Below are positions 46,601-53,614 of a DNA stretch of 64,000 bases, piece by piece. The notes below the pieces were generated by a model that made no database searches, was not told the origin of the DNA, and saw only the letters and a list, made by a program, of their open reading frames with translations. A program made the position numbers and the translations under genes. The DNA is from Chlamydia suis. Lineage in GTDB: Bacteria > Chlamydiota > Chlamydiia > Chlamydiales > Chlamydiaceae. Every line of letters starts with the position of its first letter. The stretch's first letter is position 1. Location of the stretch: contig NZ_LT821323.1 of the NCBI RefSeq assembly GCF_900169085.1, forward strand, positions 124,001 through 188,000, in the 5' to 3' direction.

Positions 46601-48029
46601 GTTACAAAGTACGATTAAAGCTCTGAAAGCAGATGCTCAGGTTCTTAATAAGAAGTTTAAGAAGCTTCCGGAGCAATATCAGCCTCAAGGGACAGAAAAA
46701 ACCGTCATTTCAGCGAAACTCGGAGATAGCGGGACTGCAGAGATAGAAAAAGAAATTGCCGCTATCGAAGCAAAACAAGAGGAGTATCATGCGGCTTGTT
46801 GTCAGTTCGAGGCTATAAGCTCGAGATTTTTGGCAGAGCAGCATAAAACAAAATTTTTAGAGTCTTTGCTAGCTCAAAAACGCAAAGAGGTTGCCAATCT
46901 CTGTGCTCAAGAGGAGCGTTATTCGCAGATAGTGAATCGTCTAGAGGTTTTGGTGGCAAGAAAGAACATGCTTGTTCAACGGGCTTCTAAAGAAGAAGTC
47001 TCAACCAAAATGAGTGAGTTGCTCTCCCTCAACAATCGGTTGATGCAAGCTCATGCTAACCGGGATTTGGAAGAGGATAACAGCCTGCATAGGGAGCTGC
47101 AAGATCGGTTTAACAAACTTGCTGAAGAAGGCTCTTTACAAGCTGTTAAAGCATCGCTGGAATTGAATATGTGTTTGGGCAATGCAGGACAGGCTCTTTA
47201 TCACGTGGAGCAAAAGCGGGCCTCCTCCGAAAACATCTTGAACCAAAATCCGCAACAGTTTCTTCAGTATAGTGAAAACCTTTTTGCCTCTTATGATAAA
47301 GCAGATCGGACGCCCCTTTTACGGTTCATTTTAGGGCCGGGATGGAATGTGATTCGCGAAGCTTGTGCGGAGCTGAAATCTCTAAGCAAACGCTGGCAGA
47401 AAGAAGGAGCCCCGCTTTCTTCTGAAGATTATGAGAAAGCGTGTAGAGCTCTGGATCGTTTTCTTAAAGCTCGGAAGGAGATTCGTCCAGAGCTAAGTTT
47501 ACCTTTTGGAGACGACAAACACGAGGCAGATGTTCGATTGCAGCATCAAATACGGAAAAGTCTGGAGACAAAGACTCAAGTAACGATTGGCTATCAAGAG
47601 TCTTGTAGAAATACGCTATTGCTTTTGGAAGATTGGATTCAGAAAACTCGACAAGAGTCCGAAGACTGTCGAAAAGTAGAAGAGGCAATACAAGGATTCT
47701 GTCAGAAAGAGGGTCCCGGCAAAGAGTCTTCAGATGCCTTAGAGGCACTATTTTCTAGTTTACACGATGAGATAAGCAAGATACCTGTGGATGTCCTTCG
47801 AGCTATCTTACGCTCTTTATCCTCAAAGGTTTTGCGCATCATGGATCAAAGGTTAGAGCTTGAAAAATTAGAAGAAAAGTTTGTCAAGGCAGACGCTGTT
47901 ATTAAGGCCAAAGAGGCTGAGTTTGAACTGAACGGAGAGACGTGGCATAACCAGTACCAGCTCTTACAAACCCAGATAGAAAAGCTCGAATCTCGAAAGA
48001 GAAAATTGTTGGAAGAGAAAGATCTGTAA
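43674..48029 (+). CDS. Giant coiled-coil Inc protein (CT147 type, EEA1-like)
   Basis: 1451 residues. Two hydrophobic hairpins, near 85-125 (ILTVIGSAILFAVPLCMLLG) and near 849-902, are each of the bilobed Inc type. The rest is charged helical sequence with extended coiled coils, heaviest from 1000 to the end. The C. trachomatis orthologue is an early inclusion protein noted for likeness to the endosomal tether EEA1. A role in choosing vesicle partners is inferred from that. A TATAAT at 43637-43642 lies 32 bases before the ATG. It is the largest gene in the window. Confidence 0.88.
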   Translation: MTNPAATLPSSSDLSLKERLSVSSQLCTQAGQGEAQPLSPEARSLNSNFSTRRDLIDAVEKAISSAKGSELKKLKVYETALKILTVIGSAILFAVPLCMLLGVPLWIPIVVCIGAGIVFTIAKGCLRKRCQQIRQEYRALQLYYQYLLSNKDSIDGTLLSRFDVRLRRAEEKLHGVDFEKRAANHPIAADKHYDFAGLAHQRYQVDASVGIPSVQDAFWRSAAQQVKSVKDEIISGEKTSADLSPISEQALQMVGVDVSGAARRESILDLAQSLLSMLAWGAQVGKDAQQSVQQYQMRFLGSPLLATWCGAGLSSAAQDFIVKGKDVLEVASENYKKLHFAIERVQLVPVLDKVRNWKNKIEALLKQKSARAEDLRQLYREIESAMHAICLEDGVSSYLQKQVRLVTRKYFHGDLEKILSKKNADLQEEDLARMQRSVCECANYVASLLENRMEVASETPIKEVEEKSYQELISTILQIGGSSGGVTPLVDNIHRAIRKGRELRGELSQAMKLHPERSFQGLQASVEKLQAFISDPKWGASAVHLSPQETLEQKRQFLAALTEIQARLAAWRTRYGEFKTTKLNSIVLADSIKGIEDFLGAHKTITESCSLELAIEELTSCENALQADLGNIEKTLDPADIETAKEEFKSLLLDLAGIQEQVNQLSRPVYEEGMSGKRLLFDTLFSHPKTLQKKANEKGAVLEALTKKDRLTGSDSASSEQEGTLELISSGYDYLSSLLGKINTVEALLEESRGKEASSQNMQQLVGLTDELALELSSFRQDSMDSLAHRLEGLSALGSPVEGVDLSPSPVAEKIANSSHQRVHKVTQTKISRTLKGFTNLIKELRSSLRNAMLTKAVVAAILSIAFSCLAIALFSVQFTWLPIVFCVVALVLEAVPSALSIWIDRKNWKSEVASLAKELAEDNRKLPYPEIDVKNVKKLQKLRDVYGLDGAAELRVAEAALLGTEKLPEELKQDTLQSTIKALKADAQVLNKKFKKLPEQYQPQGTEKTVISAKLGDSGTAEIEKEIAAIEAKQEEYHAACCQFEAISSRFLAEQHKTKFLESLLAQKRKEVANLCAQEERYSQIVNRLEVLVARKNMLVQRASKEEVSTKMSELLSLNNRLMQAHANRDLEEDNSLHRELQDRFNKLAEEGSLQAVKASLELNMCLGNAGQALYHVEQKRASSENILNQNPQQFLQYSENLFASYDKADRTPLLRFILGPGWNVIREACAELKSLSKRWQKEGAPLSSEDYEKACRALDRFLKARKEIRPELSLPFGDDKHEADVRLQHQIRKSLETKTQVTIGYQESCRNTLLLLEDWIQKTRQESEDCRKVEEAIQGFCQKEGPGKESSDALEALFSSLHDEISKIPVDVLRAILRSLSSKVLRIMDQRLELEKLEEKFVKADAVIKAKEAEFELNGETWHNQYQLLQTQIEKLESRKRKLLEEKDL

Positions 48030-48031
48030 AA

Positions 48032-48060
48032 GTAGGGCCTGAGACAAGCCCTACCTTATT
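48032..48060. terminator. Bidirectional terminator between the giant Inc and the FAD monooxygenase genes
   Basis: GTAGGGC and GCCCTAC (48032-48038 and 48048-48054) pair across 9 bases. T-rich sequence follows on the + strand and TTTT on the minus strand. It fills the 29-base gap between two convergent stops. Confidence 0.75.
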
Positions 48061-49579
48061 AGATATGTTCGGTAGAAAAAATGCGAAGTAGATAAGAGAT
48101 GAGTTCGTGCAGTTTAAATGCATGCGTTCTGTATCCGATGTAGCGATCCGGACGAATAATGAATAAAGATTCCGGGTTAGCATGGTACAGTTTATGAACT
48201 GCAGGATCTTCGGTTACGGTTACATCCACCCATTCACCATACTCTTCCAGAAGAGCGGGAACCAGATCGGGGCGCTCTTTAAAGAAAATGAGCAGATGCT
48301 TGGCATCTTTCAACGAGTCTAACAAATAATCCCCGGTTTCTAATCGAGCATCTAAAGCGCGAGATCCTGGTCTAGGACCTCGGATTTCTTTATCGTGAGG
48401 AGAGGCTTTAATGATATCGCTGGCTTCGTATTTGGAGGCTTTGTGAGAAGGGTAGTAAAATTCTCCTTCTGCGGAATCAAGCTGCCGGCATCCCTTCAAG
48501 TAGTAGTACATTAAAGCTGGGGTGTACATGTTGGAAAAAAGAAGCTTAGAAGCTCGTTTTTGATGCACCTCATTAAAATGGGGCAGCACGTGACTGGTTT
48601 TTAATTCTCTGGCAAGGATCAATTGAGAGGAAGCAGCTTTTTTTATAACAGGGAGAATTTTCCATCCCAAATTAAAAGCTTCATGAATATTGGTGTTCAC
48701 CCCGGAGAGATAAGAAAAGGAGAGGTTATTGGTGATGCTCCCTAAGAAAATATAGCGGCCATGGCAAAAAGGATATTGTAGAAACGAAGTAGAAATAGAA
48801 AGGGAGTTTTCTGCTAAAGCTAGGCTATAGGTGTATAGAAGTTTATTTTTAAATTTAGAAGAAATGGGGCCGGAGGTATTCGCTAGATAAAGCTGACGAG
48901 AGCCTCTGTAAGGATTGTAAAAAACAAAATTAACAAAACTCTTTGTTACAGGAAGAAGATGGAGGTGATCTTCTTCAAAAGGCTCGCCTTCTTCACAGTC
49001 TATGAACAAGGCTTCTTTATGCAGTTTTTTAGGTTTGATGTGAGCTTTGAGCAGATCTTTAAGGTCTGGATCCGCATCCATTTCGCATGCAACGATCCAC
49101 TTCGGGGTAAAAATTTCTCTGCCTTCATACACTTGAGAGGAGTTTTTTGTGCTCTCTATGAATAGATTTTGTTCTACTTGAGTAACGGGACGCGTTGCCC
49201 AATTGACTACTCCCCCGCGTTTTTCAAATTCCTGGAGAAGATGAGAAACCAAGTCTTCGTAAGAAATAAGAAGAGAAAAGGGATAACGAGAAGCCGAAGC
49301 CTGGTTGAATTTAAAAAGAACCGAGCGTTGTTTCCAGTGATAACGAGCTCCAAAAATCTTGCGCCCCTTATCCAAAAGATTCCCTAAAAGATGGCTATTA
49401 TCAAGGAGCTCCAGGGAGGAAGATGATAGAACCAGAGGGAGAGTGTGCAGGGGGAGGGGAAGGGGAGCTGTTACATGATCCCGGGAATCTATTATTTTAA
49501 TACTGGCGCCATGCTGCTGTAAGATGTTGGCAAGTATCAATCCCGAAGGGTTGACTCCCATAATTAGAACATCGATCAT
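48059..49579 (-). CDS. FAD-dependent aromatic-ring monooxygenase-like protein
   Basis: 506 residues from the ATG at 49579, with GAGAGG before it; the GTG-started longer frame lacks one. The N-terminal FAD fold has VLIMGVNPSGLILANILQQ (GxxPxG form, as in phenol and 3-HPP hydroxylases) and a ribose-binding acidic end IIDSRD. A GD motif occurs as DARLETGDYLLD, inside a C-terminal thioredoxin-like region typical of MhpA/PHBH relatives. The C. trachomatis gene is annotated mhpA, but no aromatic catabolic pathway is nearby, so the substrate is unknown. Confidence 0.8.
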   Translation of the reverse strand: MIDVLIMGVNPSGLILANILQQHGASIKIIDSRDHVTAPLPLPLHTLPLVLSSSSLELLDNSHLLGNLLDKGRKIFGARYHWKQRSVLFKFNQASASRYPFSLLISYEDLVSHLLQEFEKRGGVVNWATRPVTQVEQNLFIESTKNSSQVYEGREIFTPKWIVACEMDADPDLKDLLKAHIKPKKLHKEALFIDCEEGEPFEEDHLHLLPVTKSFVNFVFYNPYRGSRQLYLANTSGPISSKFKNKLLYTYSLALAENSLSISTSFLQYPFCHGRYIFLGSITNNLSFSYLSGVNTNIHEAFNLGWKILPVIKKAASSQLILARELKTSHVLPHFNEVHQKRASKLLFSNMYTPALMYYYLKGCRQLDSAEGEFYYPSHKASKYEASDIIKASPHDKEIRGPRPGSRALDARLETGDYLLDSLKDAKHLLIFFKERPDLVPALLEEYGEWVDVTVTEDPAVHKLYHANPESLFIIRPDRYIGYRTHAFKLHELISYLLRIFSTEHI

Positions 49580-49725
49580 GGTATCCTCTCGAGCTAGATG
49601 CACTCTATTTGAGAACATGTTCACCAAACGAAGCGGGTGAAAACATGTTTACGCCTGGTGTAGGAGTATACGTGAGAATCCTTTTAAAAGGAATCTTGAG
49701 AATGCAAAACACGAGCCTTGAAGAC

Positions 49726-49751
49726 AAGAAAATGGGGCATCTCCTGCCCCA
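49726..49751 (-). terminator. Terminator of the secreted hydrolase gene
   Basis: On the minus strand TGGGGCA and TGCCCCA pair across 5 bases and are followed by TTTTCTTGTC, 14 bases after the stop at 49765. Confidence 0.75.
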
Positions 49752-49764
49752 ATAGAAGCGAGCA

Positions 49765-50712
49765 TTAAAGGTTTGTTTTAAAGTGTGTTAAAATATCCTG
49801 TAAAACCTGGCTGCGGAAAGGAGAGGAGGCAATGTCGTGAGCAGTGTTGGCATAGATTTTAAAGAGCATCTGTGTAGGAGCTGCCCCTAAAAATAGACGT
49901 TGGTGGGCCATAGAAACCACGCGATCGTCGAGACCATGTTGATGAAGGATAGGAATTCTTCTTGGCAGGGAAAGCAAGAGAACATGGTCTTGGATTCCCA
50001 AGAAAAAGTCGATGTCTTCTCGACAAAGTTTGATAGGAAGATGTTTGAATCCAAAAGCTTGGCCAACGCCGCTAGCCGCAGAAGGATCGGCCAGAGTAGA
50101 TAAGCCGATTGTTGCACAGATTTCCTTGAGAAGAATAATGCCATCGGCGACAGGAGCCCAAACAGAAATAGCTTGAATGGTGTACTTTCTAGGTTTATAG
50201 GTGCTAGCCAGGTGGATGGTGGTATGACATCCTAAAGAGACGCCAGCAATGCCGATGCGATGAGGATTGACTTCTGAGTATTCGGATACTGCGGCTAGGA
50301 TGTCCTCTCCATTTCTTAGATAGGTGCGCGCGGGGATTTGATCGCAGCATCCTTCACTGCTTCCACATCCTGCCATATCAAATCTAGCAACAGCAATTCC
50401 GTTAGACGCAAGCAACTGGGCGAGTTCGCGGTACACCCCATCAGATCCAAAACAGTTTCCTCGAAATCCGTGGAAAAAGATGACGGTTGGATAACCCCCT
50501 TGAGGCATAGGAGTTGTAGGGGTGTGGAATACTCCTACAAGGTTGTATCCGCAGCTAACAACATTTACGCTGCGGCAACGTTCCCGAGGCGCTACTTTAT
50601 CCTCCGTGATGGTGAGGTATGTTTCTGGAATAGCAGGAAATCCTGGCACCTCAACGGGAGCAGCGAAACAGCTGCTGGATAATAAGCATAGGAAGGAAGC
50701 AAACTTTTTCAT
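49765..50712 (-). CDS. Exported alpha/beta hydrolase (CT149 type)
   Basis: 315 residues. An N-terminal hydrophobic stretch ending SSCFAAP looks like a Sec signal peptide (about 1-18). The fold has the oxyanion block VIFFHGFRGN near 77-86, a GCGSSEG segment at 115-121, nucleophile Ser159 in IAGVSLGCH, acid in HGLDDRVV, and His in ANTAHDIA. The C. trachomatis protein has been proposed to be a secreted esterase acting on cholesterol esters. That activity is not readable here. It stands alone. Confidence 0.82.
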   Translation of the reverse strand: MKKFASFLCLLSSSCFAAPVEVPGFPAIPETYLTITEDKVAPRERCRSVNVVSCGYNLVGVFHTPTTPMPQGGYPTVIFFHGFRGNCFGSDGVYRELAQLLASNGIAVARFDMAGCGSSEGCCDQIPARTYLRNGEDILAAVSEYSEVNPHRIGIAGVSLGCHTTIHLASTYKPRKYTIQAISVWAPVADGIILLKEICATIGLSTLADPSAASGVGQAFGFKHLPIKLCREDIDFFLGIQDHVLLLSLPRRIPILHQHGLDDRVVSMAHQRLFLGAAPTQMLFKIYANTAHDIASSPFRSQVLQDILTHFKTNL

Positions 50713-51014
50713 CTATAAAAGCCCTTTATTTTCCAAAAAACTTCTAAGAAAGTAGTGTTTTTGCGTTTTTGCTTTTCAAAAAAGAAGAAACAGGAAGAAA
50801 TGATAAGGCAATTTATGGGATAAAACAACCCTTTTTGCAGTTTTTAAAAAGATTTTTTGTCTTTAAAGCTTGTTGAGAGGCTGGTTTTATCAATAAATTT
50901 ATAGGAAGCAAGAGTTCTCGGTACATGAGATTCTCGTTTAAAAACAAAGAAAATAAAATCTTTTTGAAGAATCCCCGAAAGACGCTTCCCTTTGAACAAT
51001 TTAGAGAGCAAACC
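50713..51014. other. Intergenic region upstream of rpmG
   Basis: About 300 AT-rich bases between divergent genes. No ORF, tRNA or obvious fold. The rpmG promoter begins at 51015. Confidence 0.55.
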
Positions 51015-51043
51015 TTGATTATTTTTGAAAATAGCTATAGCAT
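51015..51043 (+). promoter_or_regulatory. Possible promoter of rpmG
   Basis: TTGATT (51015-51020), 17 bases, TAGCAT (51038-51043), 40 bases before the rpmG ATG. A TATAGC with a 15-base spacer is an alternative -10. Confidence 0.4.
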
Positions 51044-51082
51044 AGGAGCTGATTTAGCATTTTCTTGAGAAAAGGTTCATTC

Positions 51083-51241
51083 ATGGCCAGCAAAAACCGC
51101 GAAATTATTAAATTGAAAAGCACAGAAAGTTCTGAAATGTATTGGACTGTTAAAAACAAAAGAAAAACAACCGGTCGACTAGAACTTAAAAAATATGATA
51201 AAAAGCTGCGTAAGCACGTTATCTTCAAAGAAGCTAAGTAG
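51083..51241 (+). CDS. rpmG: 50S ribosomal protein L33
   Basis: 52 residues ([20 protein letters not shown] at the start, [12 protein letters not shown] at the end), the normal size for L33. The [16 protein letters not shown] block is diagnostic. It has no cysteines, so it is the zinc-free type. The LolE-type gene begins 25 bases later. It is shorter than most ORF cut-offs. Confidence 0.95.
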   Translation: MASKNREIIKLKSTESSEMYWTVKNKRKTTGRLELKKYDKKLRKHVIFKEAK

Positions 51242-51266
51242 GCTCTTACCTAGCTTCTAGATCCCC

Positions 51267-52787
51267 ATGGGTGTCATGAAGTTAGAATTGTTATTAGCCT
51301 TTAAGTATCTAATTCCAAGAAAAAAAAGATTTTCTTCTTCCGTAGTTTCAGTTTTTTCTGTGGGGATTATTGCTCTTGTCATTTGGCTGTCCGTGGTCTT
51401 TATGTCTGTGATCCACGGACTGCAGCAAAGATGGGTGGGAGATCTCGCGAAGCTGCACGCCTCCATTAGGATTGAGCCTTCTGATAAATATTACGACTCC
51501 TATTATTATCAAATCGACTCTCACGCAGAAGCTTCGCAATATGTGTACAAAACCATAGGGGAAAAGCTTCTTGCTGAGCAGACGGATCCCTATGATCCCG
51601 ATATAGATTTTGTGCTTCCAGAAACTTTCCCGGCTCCCGAATTTTCTGCGAGTGGAAAAGTTTTGGATCCTGTTCGTGTAGCAAATGAGAAGGTGGAAGC
51701 CTTCCTTTCTCTTCGTAAGGGCTCTTTTGTTGAGTTTGAGGAGGGGATGGGGTATGTGCGCTTGGATAGATCTTTGCGACAGAATAACGTAGAACCCCGG
51801 TCTTTGTCTCAGTATCTTGCCTATTCTTCAGAGGACTTTTATCAACAGCGAGTGCTTCCTTTTGAAGAGACGGATTATTCGACAGAAGTTTTAAATCGTT
51901 TCAATGCTTCTCCCGAAGGTTGGCGCGCCGATTTTCGTGTTCTTCAGGAAAGGTTTCGAGGCGAGTCAGTCATTCTTCCCGTTTATTATCGAGACCAGGG
52001 CTATCGAGTTGGCGATACGGCATCGTTATCCATTTTCTCTGTAAAAAAAGAGGGGGAGGTACGCTATCCTTTGCGGATAATCGGGTTCTATAATCCCGGC
52101 GTTTCTCCTTTCGGAGGAAAAACTATTTTTATTGATAAGGAGCTGGCGACATCCATACGCTCTGAATCTGAAGGCCTGGGCATGCACAATGGATGGCAGG
52201 TGTTTCTTCCTGATGTTAAAGAGATTCCCTCTATCAAGCGAGCTCTTCAAGGTTTACTTAAAGAGGCTGGGGTCTCCTCATATTGGGAAGTATCCTCTCT
52301 ATACGATTATGAGTTTTTTAAACCTATTTTAGATCAGCTTCAAAGTGATCAGGTGTTGTTTTCAATAGTTTCTTTTATCGTGCTGATTGTAGCCTGTTCT
52401 AACGTTGTCACTATGTCTATCTTGTTAGTAAATAATAAGAAAAAGGAGATCGGCATTTTGAAAGCAATGGGGGCTTCTTCTTCTCGGTTAAGATTAGTGT
52501 TTGGATTATGTGGAGCTTGTTCAGGACTGGTTGGAGCCTTCATAGGATCCATTTTGGCAATGGTGACATTAAAAAATTTAAATGTTTTGACAAATTGGCT
52601 GAGCGTATTGCAGGGAAGGGAAGCTTTTAACCCATCTTTTTTTGGCGAGCAGCTTCCCCAAGACTTTCATCTGCCGACTGTCATGTGGTTATTATTAGGA
52701 ACTCTTATTTTAGCAGCTATTTCTGGAGCTCTTCCTGCACAGCATGTAGCGCGTATGCAGGTTTCTGATATTTTAAAATCCGAGTAG
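51267..52787 (+). CDS. LolC/E-type ABC permease
   Basis: 506 residues, longer than the usual 400-415. One membrane helix near 20-45 is followed by a large periplasmic domain (to about 360) and then three C-terminal helices with IVACSNVVTMSILLVNNKKKEIGILKAMGASSSRLR, the FtsX-type coupling segment. With LolD it would extract lipoproteins from the inner membrane for transfer to the outer membrane. A single permease suggests a LolF-like homodimer. The ATPase gene follows after 3 bases. It corresponds to CT151. Confidence 0.88.
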   Translation: MGVMKLELLLAFKYLIPRKKRFSSSVVSVFSVGIIALVIWLSVVFMSVIHGLQQRWVGDLAKLHASIRIEPSDKYYDSYYYQIDSHAEASQYVYKTIGEKLLAEQTDPYDPDIDFVLPETFPAPEFSASGKVLDPVRVANEKVEAFLSLRKGSFVEFEEGMGYVRLDRSLRQNNVEPRSLSQYLAYSSEDFYQQRVLPFEETDYSTEVLNRFNASPEGWRADFRVLQERFRGESVILPVYYRDQGYRVGDTASLSIFSVKKEGEVRYPLRIIGFYNPGVSPFGGKTIFIDKELATSIRSESEGLGMHNGWQVFLPDVKEIPSIKRALQGLLKEAGVSSYWEVSSLYDYEFFKPILDQLQSDQVLFSIVSFIVLIVACSNVVTMSILLVNNKKKEIGILKAMGASSSRLRLVFGLCGACSGLVGAFIGSILAMVTLKNLNVLTNWLSVLQGREAFNPSFFGEQLPQDFHLPTVMWLLLGTLILAAISGALPAQHVARMQVSDILKSE

Positions 52788-52790
52788 ATT

Positions 52791-53468
52791 ATGGGGATTC
52801 TTGTTGAAGCGCGTAGCGTTTCAAAAACTATTAAGCAGCACGACATTTGCATCGACCTTCTGAAGGACGTATCTTTTCGACTACATGCAGGAGAGGTTGT
52901 GGCGATTACCGGAGCTTCTGGTAGCGGCAAGAGTTCTTTGTTGCATCTTTTAGGAACCTTGGATCAGCCGAGTTCTGGTCAGATATTATTTTTCGGTAAA
53001 ACAGTGAGGCAAGAAGACCTTCCTGTTTTTAGAAATCGTAGGATAGGGTTTATTTTTCAGAACTTCTATTTATTAGAGGATGACTCGGTAATCAATAATG
53101 TGTTGATGCCGGCGCAAATCGCGCGTAAGGATACAGGAAAGAAGTCCGAAGCACGAGAAAGAGCTCTCTATCTATTAGAGTCTGTGGGGCTTGCTGGTCG
53201 GCAGAAGGAAAAAGGAGCTGTGCTCTCCGGAGGAGAAAAGCAACGAGTGGCTATAGCGCGAGCGTTGATAAACGATCCTGAAATTGTGCTGGCTGACGAG
53301 CCCTCAGGAAACTTAGACCGTGGAACGGCAGACACGATACACGAACTATTGTTATCGCTTGCGGAGAAGCATCGTGGTGTATTGATTGTAACTCACGACA
53401 GAGAATTAGCTGGAAAGTGCCATCGAGAAGAGATTCTTCGCGATGGCACCTTAATGCAGCGTCAGTAG
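52791..53468 (+). CDS. lolD: LolD-type ABC ATPase
   Basis: 225 residues. Walker A GASGSGKSSLLHLLG (near 40-54), Q-loop FIFQNFYLLEDDSVINNV, signature LSGGEKQRVAIARAL, Walker B IVLADEPSGNLD and switch HD. The sequence LLGTLDQPSSGQI is typical of the LolD/MacB branch. It powers the permease encoded immediately upstream. The GC-rich stretch 53469-53614 follows. Confidence 0.93.
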   Translation: MGILVEARSVSKTIKQHDICIDLLKDVSFRLHAGEVVAITGASGSGKSSLLHLLGTLDQPSSGQILFFGKTVRQEDLPVFRNRRIGFIFQNFYLLEDDSVINNVLMPAQIARKDTGKKSEARERALYLLESVGLAGRQKEKGAVLSGGEKQRVAIARALINDPEIVLADEPSGNLDRGTADTIHELLLSLAEKHRGVLIVTHDRELAGKCHREEILRDGTLMQRQ

Positions 53469-53614
53469 GCGCTTAAGACGGGGCCCCTCAGGCACCCTTG
53501 AAAAAGACGGGCTCTTAACTTACCATCCGGGAATTGTTAAGCGTCCCGCCCCCTTACCTAAACGTCTACGCCCCCAGACTAACACATGGGGCATAAGTTG
53601 TAAAGAGCTCATTA
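53469..53614. other. GC-rich structured intergenic segment after lolD
   Basis: 146 bases that are visibly richer in G and C than their surroundings and lie between convergent stops. CTTAAC with GTTAAG and an outer CGGG with CCCG make one imperfect hairpin (about 53502-53549). GCCCC with GGGGC makes another (about 53571-53593). Neither has a T-run, so these are not ordinary terminators. No ORF is present. Role unknown. Confidence 0.5.
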
